Assembly (NCBI GenBank): GCA_019187665.1
Contig: JABARH010000019.1
Coordinates: 26,866-90,865, forward strand
DNA from: Anaerolineales bacterium
GTDB taxonomy: Bacteria > Chloroflexota > Anaerolineae > Anaerolineales > Villigracilaceae
Direction of reading: 5' to 3'
DNA length: 64,000 nucleotides
Shown here: one piece after another, positions 24,581 through 35,000 of the stretch
How positions within the stretch are numbered: position 1 is the first letter of the stretch
Layout: each line of letters begins with the position of its first letter
The notes under the pieces: generated by a model
Told to the model about the DNA's origin: nothing
The model's input: the letters and a program-made list of their open reading frames with translations, nothing else
Database searches by the model: none
Translations under genes and position numbers: made by a program

Positions 24581-26707
24581 CTATGGGATGATGGGACGCC
24601 AGGCGGGGGAGAAATCCGCTCCGGGGTCGTCGGTGAGGCGCAGGCGGTTGCCGCCATTGACGGTCATCATGAAGATATCGGTATTGCCTGCTTCATCCTG
24701 GCCTTCAAAGATCAGCCAGAACCCGTCCGGCGAGAAGGAGACAAACTCGATCGGCGGGGAACCGTAATTCAGGCGCGTGGCCAGGCCGGACTGCCGATCT
24801 GTGTAACGGATGGTCATCAGGTAATATTTCGAACCGATATTGATGCGGCGCTGGCTGAAGAGAAGCGTCTCGCCATCTGGCGACCAGGCCGGGTGCACAT
24901 CCCAATACTCCTGGCCGCTGCGCGCCACTTGTTGCTGCCCCTGTCCGTTATCGGCCATGACCCAGATCTGGTACACGCTAAACCGCCTGGCGGTGAATGC
25001 GATCTGATTCCCGAACGGCGACCAGGCCGGGTAGCGCACTTCGACAACATCGGATGAGAAATTCGGGAGCGGGGTGAGAGCGCCGGAGGCAAAATCGTAC
25101 AGGAAGAGTTGTGAGCGGCCATTGCGGAAACCGACGAAGGCGAGGCGGTTTCCATCCGGCGACCAGGCCGGGTCGAAGTTGCCGCCCGTTTCACTCACCA
25201 GCGGCTGGATGTCCGAACCGTCGGCGTTCATCACGTAGATGCTGGAATTTTTGAACGTATCGTCACGGCGCAAACAAGGGGAAGTAAAGGCGATGCGCGT
25301 CCCATCCGGCGACCAGGCGGGTTGGCAGGCGCCTGCCTCAAGATTGGTGAGCGGGGTCTTTTCTCCGCTGGCAATGTCGGCAAGATAAATTTGCGGTACG
25401 CCGGTGCGTGTGGATGAAAACGCAAACTGACCGTTTCCGCCGCCCTGCGCGGTGGGGGAGGGCGGGATGATTTGTGTTGGCTCCGGCGTGTCGAATGGCG
25501 TGGCGGTGAAGGCCGGTGTGAGGGTAACGGTGGCCATTGCCGTCGCGGTTAAGGTGGCGGGTTCCGAAGTGGGTGGGTTCTTTGTGGGTGAGCTGGTGGC
25601 CGAAGGCTGGACCGCTGCAGTCGCGGCGGGAGCCAGGTAGGTTTCAACACGGGCGCGCACCTCCGGCAGGAGGAACCAGGCGGCGGCAAGCGCAATCAAC
25701 AGGAGGAACAGCCATATTCCGCACCCCGAAGAGCGGCGTTTCTTTTTGGGCGGCTTGAAGACCGCTGCCTCCAGCGCTTCGGCCGCTGGCGCAGGCTGGC
25801 TGCCGCGTTGTTTGGGCGCAGGATTTTCAGCGGAGGCGTCTTCCTCGCCCGGCGGGGGCGGAGGCGCGACCATGTAATCGCCGCTCAGGCGTTGTGTTTT
25901 GGATTTGGAGCCGAGCAGGGCTTTCTTAAATTCTTCGGCGGTCTGGTAACGCTCGGCGGGGTCCACGGCCATTGATTTTTCGATGACTTGCGCCAGGCGC
26001 CGCGTGATCTTTGGGTTGCGTTTACGCAGCGGCGTGAGTTGCGCGTTGTCCATGGCGCGCGCCAGTCCGTCTTCGGGGATGACGCCGCACAGGGAGGCGT
26101 AGAGCGTGGCGCCAAGGGAGTATACGTCGGTGCGCGGGTCGGTGCGGGCGGTGCCGTATTGTTCGGGAGGGGAATAGCCGGGCGTCATGGCGCGCGCGCC
26201 GGTGGTGGTGGCCTGGCTGCCCTGCACAACTTTGGCGAGGCCGAAATCTACGAGGAAGATGTGGCCTTCGGGTGTGATCTTGACGTTGCCGGGTTTCAAG
26301 TCGCGGTGCAGGATGGACGGTTTGCGTGTGTGCAAATAGGCGAGCGCGTCACACATGGCCGCGCCGATGAGGATCACGTCCTCCTCGCTGAGGTTGCCGA
26401 GGCGCTCCATGCGCTGGCGCAGGTCTTCGCCTTCGATGTAGTCCATCACGAGGTACTGCCCCTGATCGCCGACCACGAAATGGTCGGAGACGCGCGGCAG
26501 GTTGGCGTGGCGCAGGTTGGCGAGGATGACCGCCTCGAGGCGGAATTGGCGCGCGTATTCGTCGGTGGTGAACAGATTCTCTTTAAGCGCCACGTCCACG
26601 CCGAGGTTTTCATCCACGGCGCGATAGACCGAGCCCATGCCGCCCTGGCCGAGAATTTCAACGATGCGATAACGTTTATGAAGAAGAGTGCCGCGTTCGA
26701 GTGTCAT
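24581..26707 (-). CDS. Membrane Ser/Thr protein kinase with C-terminal PD40/TolB-like propeller
   Basis: The 708-residue protein has a Hanks-type kinase domain at residues 1-270: GQGGMGSVYRA glycine loop, VALKE Lys, HRDLKPGNV, VDFGLAK and GYSPPEQY. A Pro-rich juxtamembrane region, one transmembrane helix (about 333-352, GIWLFLLLIALAAAWFLL) and a Thr/Pro linker follow. Residues about 425-705 hold five or six PD40 blades, each with a PAWSPDG(x)RIAF-like core. The kinase would be cytosolic and the propeller outside, as for a sensor. It is flanked by a terminator. Confidence in the architecture is high; the substrates are unknown. Confidence 0.93.
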   Translation of the reverse strand: MTLERGTLLHKRYRIVEILGQGGMGSVYRAVDENLGVDVALKENLFTTDEYARQFRLEAVILANLRHANLPRVSDHFVVGDQGQYLVMDYIEGEDLRQRMERLGNLSEEDVILIGAAMCDALAYLHTRKPSILHRDLKPGNVKITPEGHIFLVDFGLAKVVQGSQATTTGARAMTPGYSPPEQYGTARTDPRTDVYSLGATLYASLCGVIPEDGLARAMDNAQLTPLRKRNPKITRRLAQVIEKSMAVDPAERYQTAEEFKKALLGSKSKTQRLSGDYMVAPPPPPGEEDASAENPAPKQRGSQPAPAAEALEAAVFKPPKKKRRSSGCGIWLFLLLIALAAAWFLLPEVRARVETYLAPAATAAVQPSATSSPTKNPPTSEPATLTATAMATVTLTPAFTATPFDTPEPTQIIPPSPTAQGGGNGQFAFSSTRTGVPQIYLADIASGEKTPLTNLEAGACQPAWSPDGTRIAFTSPCLRRDDTFKNSSIYVMNADGSDIQPLVSETGGNFDPAWSPDGNRLAFVGFRNGRSQLFLYDFASGALTPLPNFSSDVVEVRYPAWSPFGNQIAFTARRFSVYQIWVMADNGQGQQQVARSGQEYWDVHPAWSPDGETLLFSQRRINIGSKYYLMTIRYTDRQSGLATRLNYGSPPIEFVSFSPDGFWLIFEGQDEAGNTDIFMMTVNGGNRLRLTDDPGADFSPAWRPIIP

Positions 26708-26775
26708 GCATTATCCAAAAAGATTTGATACCTACGGGTGGCGATTATAACAGACCGCCTTCGCATCATTGGTTG

Positions 26776-27747
26776 TTAACTGATTTGTAACTTCGAGAAT
26801 GTCCACGGCGCGCCAGCCGAGATCCACGCGCCCACCAAGGTATAACGGATGTAACGAAAGACAAGGGCCATCACATCCTCGCCATCGGGGAAGACCATCT
26901 TCAGACCGAAATACAGGATCGCAACGCCGAGGAAGCCAACGATGTAACGCAAAACCCGTTTCGTTAGCGGACCCGAAACCTGATATCCGCCCCGCGTGTT
27001 TATCCACGCCAGCCCGGCGCAAAAACCGAAGAGCGTTCCCATCGCGGAGACCGACCCCTCAATCGAAAATGGGTTGGGCGCTTCACCGCCAGCGCGAGTG
27101 GCATTGGCGATCCATTCCGCGGGGAGAATGAAATCCCGCGAGAGAAAAACAACCAGTGCGTTCAGGGCAATGAATACCAGCGAGACGAGAAACGCTGTTG
27201 CCGCCTGTCCGCCAAGACTCATCTGTTTCAACCGAGCCGCCACCGGGTTCCAGTATTTAATAAAGGCCCATAACATCACGCCACCGATGAACCAGCCAAG
27301 CAATAAGTCGTGTGGAAAGTGAACGCCCAGGAACATCCTTGAAAGCCCGATCAGAAACACGACTGTCAAAACAAGGATCCACACCCACGTGCGCTTGTAA
27401 TGCGCGGCGATCATTCCGAAGATCGCCAACGGCTTATGCGAATGCCCGGAGGGAACGCCGAAACCGGTCTCGGAAGCATATCCAGTCACGCGTTCGCTGA
27501 CCCAATAGGGACGCGGCTGGTGAAACGCCATTTTGAATACATCGTTCACAACCTGGCTGGTGAGCAGGATAATGCCGATCCGAATTCCAAGACCGGCATC
27601 TACGCACCAAAAAAGCAGCGGCAGAACAAAAAGAAAGACATTCTCCGAGCCGAGGAAGGAAAAGAATTCCATCGGCGCGACCAGCCAATCCCCCAGCGCC
27701 TGAAAGCGGATGATGAAGTTGATGCCGAACTGAATCAAACCATCCAT
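26776..27747 (-). CDS. PAP2-family membrane phosphatase
   Basis: I start at ATG 27747 (MDGLIQFGINFIIRFQ), with GGAGAGAGG just upstream. The 323-residue protein has about eight membrane helices and the full PAP2 phosphatase signature: KMAFHQPRP, PSGHSH and SRMFLGVHFPHD (catalytic His and Asp). Likely substrates are lipid phosphates such as undecaprenyl pyrophosphate or phosphatidic acid, but this cannot be resolved. It is divergent from the transglutaminase-like gene at 27849 and shares a 101-base upstream region with it. Confidence 0.9.
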   Translation of the reverse strand: MDGLIQFGINFIIRFQALGDWLVAPMEFFSFLGSENVFLFVLPLLFWCVDAGLGIRIGIILLTSQVVNDVFKMAFHQPRPYWVSERVTGYASETGFGVPSGHSHKPLAIFGMIAAHYKRTWVWILVLTVVFLIGLSRMFLGVHFPHDLLLGWFIGGVMLWAFIKYWNPVAARLKQMSLGGQAATAFLVSLVFIALNALVVFLSRDFILPAEWIANATRAGGEAPNPFSIEGSVSAMGTLFGFCAGLAWINTRGGYQVSGPLTKRVLRYIVGFLGVAILYFGLKMVFPDGEDVMALVFRYIRYTLVGAWISAGAPWTFSKLQIS

Positions 27748-27811
27748 CTCTGCACCTCTCTCCTGTGGGTTGTGTCCGCCGCGCAGAATGAAAAACAATT
27801 CCGCAGGGTGG

Positions 27812-27841
27812 TTGACCGGCGAACGAATTCTATTGTACACT
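27812..27841 (+). promoter_or_regulatory. Promoter for a leaderless transglutaminase-like gene
   Basis: The -35 box TTGACC (27812-27817), an 18-base spacer and the -10 box TACACT (27836-27841) end 7 bases before the ATG at 27849. The gap (CAAACCC) has no Shine-Dalgarno sequence. Confidence 0.6.
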
Positions 27842-27848
27842 CAAACCC

Positions 27849-30194
27849 ATGCGAACATTGCCCCCATCTCGCTGGGACTGGCTCGCCGCCGGGCTCGTGC
27901 TGGCGCTGGTCCTCATCGCCGCGGTGCGACTCGCCATCACCGAGTGGACGGGTTTCCTTTATATCGGCGAGACGACCGCCCTGCTGGGGACCAGCCTGGG
28001 GCTGGCGCTGGGATTCAGCCGCCTGCGTCCCTGGAGCATGCGCGGGATGATAGTTGCGTATACGGTGCTGCTCCTCCCCGCGCAACTCACCACACTTTCC
28101 GAAACAGATTTGCCCCTGCGTGAAACGCTGGCGGAGATTTGGCTGCGCTTTAGCGCCGCGGCAGTCACGTTTTGGCGCGGGCAAAAAGTGGATGACTCGA
28201 TTCTTTTCATCGCATTCATCGCACTTGCTTTTTGGCTGGTCGGGCTGGTGAGCGGGTTTGGCCTGGCGCGCGGGCGCAACGCACTGACCGCCATCCTGCC
28301 GAGCGCGTTCGCCATCCTGGCTGTGCAGGCGTACGACCCGCTGCCGGCCTCGCGCGGGTGGCAGGTGGCGCTCTATTTTCTCATCGCTCTCCTTTTAATT
28401 GGCCGCCTGTATTTTCTCGACAATCGCGAAGCGTGGAACGCGCGCCGCATTTTGCAACTGCCCGAAACGCAGGGCGACATGAACAACGGCATGTTGGCGC
28501 TGGCGTTGACGCTGGTGCTGGTGGCATGGAACCTGCCGCTCTCGTTCTCAAGTCTGCGGGAGGCCGCCGCGCTGTGGGCCGGCCTCAAGAAACCCTTCGC
28601 TCCGCTTCGGGAAAATATCGGACGCGCCCTCGATCCGCTCGAGTCTGCGTATGGCGAGCGCGAGGGCGGCGATTTCTACGGCGAGACGCTCCCCCTCGGG
28701 CGCGGGCTGCCTCTTTCCAACGACCTCGTTTTCCGCGTGCGTGTGCCGGAGACGCTCGAGGCTCCTCCGCCGCGTTTCTATTGGCGCGGACGCACCTTTG
28801 CCACCTACGATGGAACGACCTGGCTCAATCCCGAAGCGCGTCGCTCGGCCTTCGATGCGGAAGCGGGCGACCTGCCCATACAAAGCCTGGAAGGACGTGA
28901 GATTGGCGAGTTCGAGATCGTCAACGTCTTTCAGCAATCCATGATCTACGCGCCATCCCAGCCGGTCTGGTCGAGTCTCTCCGGCGAAATGCTTGTCCAG
29001 CCCGGTGCGGCAGAGACGGTGGACCTGGTCTCGCTGGAATCATCCAAACCAATTTCGCCGCGCACAACCTACCGCGTGCGCGCGGCGTTGTTCGATCCAA
29101 GCATTGAGGAACTGCGCGCGGCGGGCGAAGAGTACCCAACGTGGGTCACAAACCGTTATCTGCAACTGCCGCCGGGCTTTTCACCGCGCATCGCCGAACT
29201 GGCGCGCGAGATCGCCGCCGTTCAAACCACGCCCTACGACAAAGCCGATGCCGTCACAAAATGGTTGAGGGCCAACCTCGAATATCAGGCGGTCATCCCC
29301 GCGCCGCCGCGCAACGTGAACGCGCTCGAATGGGTGTTGTTCGAATATAAGCGCGGCTTCTGCATGTACTATGCCACAAGCGAAGTGGCCATGCTGCGCG
29401 CGTTGGGTGTGCCGGCGCGTATGGCGGTCGGCTTCGCAGAAGGCGAACTGGACGAGGAGACCAACACCTACACAGTGCGCCGCAAGCAATATCACGCCTG
29501 GCCGGAAGTTTATTTTCCCGGCATTGGCTGGGTGGAGTTCGAACCGACCGCCAATCTCGGCGTCATTCAGCGCCCGCTGAGTCACGCACCGGCGGTCATT
29601 GTCACAGCCGGGCCGCCCGTGCGGGCGCCGCTGGCGCGCCCGCTGGAAGACGAACCGGCCGACCGTTCCAAAGATGAGGAAGGCCTGACTCCGCTGACGC
29701 CGTGGTATGTGACCCGGCGCGTCCCGGTGTTGTGGACGTTATTGGCGCTTCTGGTCGCGGCGCTCTGGCTGTTGGAGCGGCGCACCGGCTGGATGGGACG
29801 CATCCCGCTTGCCATTGAGGCGCGCGCCGAACGCAACGGGACTCAAGCCCCGCGCTGGATCCGTACCTGGGCCGCGTGGGCGCGGCTCTCGCCGGTCGCC
29901 CGTTCGTTCGAGGCGGTGAATCTGTCGCTGTGGCTGCTGGGCGACGCGCAGCCCATCCACGCGACACCGGGCGAGCGCGCCGCGCGGTTGAACCGGCTGC
30001 TGCCGGGCATGCAGGCCCGCGTCCAGGCATTGACCGAACAACATGCGTTGGCATTGTATGCGGGGATTCCGTCAAACATCTCCGGCGCGCGTTGGAGCGC
30101 CGGCCTCATTTTACTTACCGCAATCTGGACAAGGCTGTTACAATGGAGACGTATTTTTGAAGAACGATTCTCCCGTCCCAACAGCTTCCGATGA
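27849..30194 (+). CDS. Transglutaminase-like membrane protein (TgpA/DUF3488 type)
   Basis: The 781-residue protein has about six N-terminal membrane helices (residues 14-235), an extracytoplasmic region, a transglutaminase-like core at about 440-590, one helix near 630-650 and a C-terminal cytosolic DUF4129-like tail. The papain-like triad reads Cys505 (RGFCMYYATSEVAMLR), His549 (QYHAWPEVYF) and an acidic residue in WVEFEPT, here Glu, as in many members. It is a probable cell-envelope peptidase or cross-linker. Its stop overlaps the ATG of the cyclase gene (ATGA), so the two are translationally coupled. Confidence 0.88.
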   Translation: MRTLPPSRWDWLAAGLVLALVLIAAVRLAITEWTGFLYIGETTALLGTSLGLALGFSRLRPWSMRGMIVAYTVLLLPAQLTTLSETDLPLRETLAEIWLRFSAAAVTFWRGQKVDDSILFIAFIALAFWLVGLVSGFGLARGRNALTAILPSAFAILAVQAYDPLPASRGWQVALYFLIALLLIGRLYFLDNREAWNARRILQLPETQGDMNNGMLALALTLVLVAWNLPLSFSSLREAAALWAGLKKPFAPLRENIGRALDPLESAYGEREGGDFYGETLPLGRGLPLSNDLVFRVRVPETLEAPPPRFYWRGRTFATYDGTTWLNPEARRSAFDAEAGDLPIQSLEGREIGEFEIVNVFQQSMIYAPSQPVWSSLSGEMLVQPGAAETVDLVSLESSKPISPRTTYRVRAALFDPSIEELRAAGEEYPTWVTNRYLQLPPGFSPRIAELAREIAAVQTTPYDKADAVTKWLRANLEYQAVIPAPPRNVNALEWVLFEYKRGFCMYYATSEVAMLRALGVPARMAVGFAEGELDEETNTYTVRRKQYHAWPEVYFPGIGWVEFEPTANLGVIQRPLSHAPAVIVTAGPPVRAPLARPLEDEPADRSKDEEGLTPLTPWYVTRRVPVLWTLLALLVAALWLLERRTGWMGRIPLAIEARAERNGTQAPRWIRTWAAWARLSPVARSFEAVNLSLWLLGDAQPIHATPGERAARLNRLLPGMQARVQALTEQHALALYAGIPSNISGARWSAGLILLTAIWTRLLQWRRIFEERFSRPNSFR

Positions 30195-31906
30195 TCTTCC
30201 ACGATACCAAGCCCTCCTCCTTTGCCGAACATCTACATGCCGTCCGTCAGGCGATCACCAAGGCGCATGCGACGCTGCTATCTGCGCGCTCACAGATTCC
30301 GACGGAGACCCTCGAGGCACTGACCCAGAACGCCGCCGGACTCGAGAACCTTGCCCGGCAGGTCGGCGAGATGGAGACGCAATACGGTCACATGCGCGCG
30401 CTGGCCGAGATCGGGCAGGTGGTCAACTCCACGCTCGAACTGGACGAGGTGCTGCGCGCGGTGATGGATACCATTGTGCAATTGACGCGCGCCGAGCGCG
30501 GTTTTTTGATGCTGCGCGATGAGAACCAGCAATTGGTAACGAAGATGGCGCGCAACTGGGAAAAGGAATCGCTCAACGCCTCCGAGGCGGCGGTCAGCCG
30601 CACCGTCATCCAAAAAGTGATCGAGGGCGGGGAAGCCATCGTCACCACCAACGCGCAGGAGGACCCGCGCCTGAGCGGACAGGAAAGCATCGTGGCTTTC
30701 AACCTGCGTTCCATCGTGTGCGTGCCGCTCAAAGTGAAAAGCGACCTGATCGGCGTGATCTATGCCGACAACCGCATCCGCTCCGGCATCTTCCGCGAGA
30801 CCGAACGCGACCTGCTGACCGCCTTCGCCAACCAGGCCGCGGTCGCCATCGAAAATGCGCGCCTGTTCTCCTCGCTCAAGCAGACTCTCGCCGAGGTGAC
30901 CGGCTTAAAGAATTTAATGGACAACATCTTCGCCTCCATCACCAGCGGCGTAATCACCATGGACGTGGAGCAGAATGTCACGCTTGCCAACCGCGCCGCC
31001 GAAAGGATCCTCGGGCAAGCCTCCAAGGACATCATCGGGCGCCGCCTGGATGAAGTCTTCAGCGCCATCTCGCAGGAGATCCAACCGCATCTCTCCGAAG
31101 TCCGCCAAAAAGAAACCTCGGTGGTGGACCTGGAATTCAGCCCGGTTGTCCCCACGCGCGGACATGTGGACTGGCGCTTCAACCTTTCCCCGCTCAAAGA
31201 CGCCGAACAGAAAACGCAGGGCGTGGCGATCGTGCTGGACGATCTGACCGAACGCAAACGCCTCGAGGCCCAACGCAAACTCTTTGAACGCATGGTTTCC
31301 CCCGCCGTCATTGACCAGCTCGACCCCAACAAACTGCAACTGGGCGGCAAGCGCGTGGACATCACCGTCATCTTTGCCGATATTCGCGGCTTCACCACCT
31401 ACAGCGAAAAACAAAAATCGCCGGAGAAACTGGTGGCGATCCTCAACCGTTATCTCGCCGCCATGGCGGATGCCGTGCTGGCGCATGAAGGCACGATTGA
31501 TAAATTCATGGGCGACGCGATCATGGCCTGGTTCAACGCTCCCGTCCCCCAGTCTGACCACACCTTGCGCGCCGTGAAAACCGCGCTTGCCATGCACGCC
31601 TCCATCGAAAATCTGTACAACGAACTCCCGGTGGATGAGCGTCTTTTCTTCGGCGCGGGCATCCATTACGGCGAGGCAGTGCTGGGGCTGATCGGCACCG
31701 AGAAGCGACTCGAATACACCGCCATCAGCGACAGCGTCAACACCGCCAAACGCATCCAGGAAAATTCCGCCCGCAATCAAATTTTAATCAGCGCGGAGGC
31801 GTATGCGCGCGTAAAGAAACAGGTTGAGGTCAAACCGGTCACGCCGATGACGGTTAAAGGCAAGGCGCAACCGTTGGAGGTCTATGAGGTGGTGGGGTTG
31901 AAGTGA
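30191..31906 (+). CDS. Class III adenylate cyclase with GAF and PAS sensor domains
   Basis: The 571-residue protein has no membrane span. A helical N terminus leads to a GAF domain at about 65-220 (LAEIGQVVNSTLELDEVL to ENARLFSSL), a PAS domain at 235-345 (FASITSGVITMDVEQNV), a linker and a cyclase homology domain at 385-570. Metal-binding Asp residues are in VIFADIRGFT and DKFMGDAIMAWF. KRLEYTAISDSVNTAKRIQ carries the Thr/Ser-Asp and the transition-state Asn/Arg region. The DKFMGDA Lys favours ATP as substrate. cAMP could feed the Crp-like regulator at 16398, an inference only. Confidence 0.9.
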   Translation: MIFHDTKPSSFAEHLHAVRQAITKAHATLLSARSQIPTETLEALTQNAAGLENLARQVGEMETQYGHMRALAEIGQVVNSTLELDEVLRAVMDTIVQLTRAERGFLMLRDENQQLVTKMARNWEKESLNASEAAVSRTVIQKVIEGGEAIVTTNAQEDPRLSGQESIVAFNLRSIVCVPLKVKSDLIGVIYADNRIRSGIFRETERDLLTAFANQAAVAIENARLFSSLKQTLAEVTGLKNLMDNIFASITSGVITMDVEQNVTLANRAAERILGQASKDIIGRRLDEVFSAISQEIQPHLSEVRQKETSVVDLEFSPVVPTRGHVDWRFNLSPLKDAEQKTQGVAIVLDDLTERKRLEAQRKLFERMVSPAVIDQLDPNKLQLGGKRVDITVIFADIRGFTTYSEKQKSPEKLVAILNRYLAAMADAVLAHEGTIDKFMGDAIMAWFNAPVPQSDHTLRAVKTALAMHASIENLYNELPVDERLFFGAGIHYGEAVLGLIGTEKRLEYTAISDSVNTAKRIQENSARNQILISAEAYARVKKQVEVKPVTPMTVKGKAQPLEVYEVVGLK

Positions 31907-31908
31907 GA

Positions 31909-31992
31909 GCAGTGAGCAGTGAGCAGTGAGCAGTAAGCAGTAAGCAGTGAGCAGTGATTAGTGATCAGTGAGCAGTGAGCAGTGGGCAGTGG
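31909..31992. repeat. Heptamer repeat GCAGTGA tract
   Basis: About 12 units of GCAGTGA/GCAGTAA/TCAGTGA follow the cyclase stop. The last units overlap the region before the NACHT gene. They are related to the CAGTGAT units at 39951 and inside sbcC. Confidence 0.93.
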
Positions 31993-32084
31993 TAATGAAA
32001 ATGATGTAGCGTCCCGCAGATGGAGTTGAGTCGAATGTGACTTGGAGATCCCCTGCGGGATTTTGTTTGAACATGGGAGCAGAC

Positions 32085-35000
32085 ATGGACATCACACAAC
32101 TTGCCGCAGATGTCGCAAAATTTCTCGAGCCGTTCCTGCCGTATCTCGTTGCCGGTGGGACCGCCGCCGCGCAAGCCGCCGGTAAGAAATTCGGCGAAGC
32201 CGCGTGGAAGAAGGCTGAGGAGTTGTGGGGCAAACTGAAAAGCCCCAAACTCGAAGAGACCGCCAAAGACGTGGTGAAGCGCGCCGAGCAAAAACCCGAC
32301 GACCCGCGCGTGCGCGTGCCGCTCGAGTTGCAATTGGAAGATGTGCTGAATGGGAATCACACGTTGGCGTATTATTGTCAGGAGATCGTAACGAACACAC
32401 AAATTTCCGCAATCGGAACGCGGAGCGTGGCGGCTGAAACAATCAAAGATGCGATCGTTGTGCCGGGCGATAAAAATGTGATCGGAAGCGGGAATATTAT
32501 TGCAGACAAGGTGTTTGTCAGCCCCCAGTTTGCCAACCTGCCAGTGACCGAGATTCCCAAAAACGAATTGCTTCAAGCCTACTATCGCGCGCTGGCGCAT
32601 GAATGCAAACAACTGCCGCTCGGCATTGTTGACCCGCGCTTTTTGAAGACCGCCGGAGAGGATTCCATTTCCCTGCCGGGCATTTACATTGACCTGGATG
32701 TGCAACGCTCCCAAAAGGAGGAACAAAACAGGGCGGGTGATGTGGCATTCCGGCTTGGTGAGGAGAATAGGATTCCAGTTTTAGAGGCGCTTGCCGATTC
32801 GCGTTTCCGACGCGTGGTCATGCTCGGCGATCCCGGCTCGGGTAAAACCACCTGCCTGCATTACATGACCTACGCCCTCTCCATGTTCCAGTTGAACGAG
32901 ACCAGCGGGGAAAATCTTCTACCAGAAGATTCGCCACTGAAAACATTAATGCCCATCCGCCTCGTTTTGCGTGAGGTGGCCGCGCAACACATTCCCGCTC
33001 ATGCAGTCAGGGGAACCGCCGAGATGATTTGGAACGCACTCCGCGCAGATATTGCCGCGCGGCTCGGCAGCGAAGCCGCGGTGACATTGTTACCCACCCT
33101 GCGCGAACGGATTTTGAACCAGCCATGCCTGATCTTGTTCGATGGACTCGATGAAGTAACCGAATCAGACCAGAAACGCGAACGGCTGATCGAAGCCATC
33201 GGCCAATTTGCCGCGCCTTTGCGGCGCGAAAGTTATGTGCTGGTGACAGCGCGCCCTTACGCGTATACCGACTCGAAATGGCATCTCCCCGGTTTCACCG
33301 CCATCACACTTTTGCCATTCAACGAGGAACAGATCCAAAGGTTTATCGGGCGTTGGTACGAATCGGTGCGCGAAAATATGAAGTGGGACGAGCAGACCGC
33401 CAATGACCGCGGCAACAGCCTGGCACAGGCCATTCAGGAAAAATCGTACCTGTTCGATCTTGCCACGCGCCCGCTCCTGCTCACGCTCATGTCCACCCTG
33501 CACACCAGTTGGGGCAAACTTCCCGAAGACCGCGCGGACCTGTACGATGAGACCGTGCGCCTGTTGCTCGATCGCTGGCAAAGATGGCGCGAGGTACGCG
33601 ATGTCGAGGGAAATGTTCATACCGAAAAATCCATTTCGATAGCCCTTTCCATTGAAGAGACCACGGTGCGCAAGGCGCTCGATGAACTGGCATTCAATGT
33701 CCACACCCGGCAGGGACAGGAGGATGGGCGGCAACCCGCGCCCGCCGATATTCGCGCTGAGGAGGTGTTGGCCGCCTTTGCGCCGTATTTGCCGGACACA
33801 GTTCACCCGCGTGTCATCATCGAGTATCTCGAAACCCGCGCCGGTTTGTTGATCGGGCGCGGCAACGGCATCTATTCCTTCCCGCATCGCTCCTTTCAGG
33901 AATATCTTGCCGCCTGCCATTTGAATGACCTGCCTGACGCCGCCAGCGAATATTGCGAACGGATTCAAGCCGACCCCGCCTGGTGGCGCGAGGTGTTCCT
34001 GCTTGGGATGGGCAAAATGCGCCGCGGCGGGTTGGGCATTGCCGTGGCCGCTGTGCAAACGCTCGTGCCCGCCCTGCCAAAAGAAACCAATCAGAGCTCC
34101 GAAAAACACTGGCAATCTGCATCGCTGGCCGGGCAGGCGTTGGTTGAAATGCGCCTGATGGATGATGCCGCCAGCCAGACACGCTACGAGATCCTGCTCG
34201 AACGGATTCGCATTTGGCTGACCCAACTGATCGAACAAGGCATGCTCACCCCGCGCGAACGCGCCGAAGCGGGAGATACCCTCGCCCGCCTCGGCGACCC
34301 GCGCTTCGACGCGGCGCGCTGGCAATTGCCAAAAGAGTCCATGCTTGGCTTCGTGCATATTCCCGCCGGTGAATTTACAATGGGCACGAAAGAAAAAGAC
34401 ATTGAGGATTTGCTCAAAAAATATGGCGGACAAAAGGACTGGTATGAAAGGGAAGTGGAACAACACGTTGTTCACCTGCCCGATTTTTACATGGAGCGTT
34501 ACCCCGTCACGCTGGCGCAATTCAAAGTTTTCGTAGATGAAGCGGGCTATAAGGATGTCAGCGAGAGCGCGTTGCAAGGCGTCCCCACACACCCCGTCCG
34601 CTACGTGACCTGGTTCGACGCGCTCGCCTATTGCAACTGGCTGCACCAGAAACTCAAAGAGATCGTGCCGAAACAAAAGGCGGAAAGCAAAGCCGAGGAA
34701 AATTTCTGGCAGGGTTTGCTGAACGGCAAACTCATCGTGACCCTGCCCAGTGAGGCAGAGTGGGAGAAAGCCGCGCGCCACTCCCCTCTCCTCGCGAAGC
34801 ACTTCCGAAGGGAGCAGCAGGGAGAGGGGCTGGGGGCGAGGGAGTTCCCGTGGCAGGGAGAGTTCAACGAGACCCTTGCCAACTGCAATAGTATCATCGG
34901 CAACACCAGCGCGGTGGGATGTTTCCCGCAGGGACGAAGCGCTTATGGCTTGCACGACATGGCAGGCAATGTCTGGGAATGGACGCGGAGCATTTACGAT

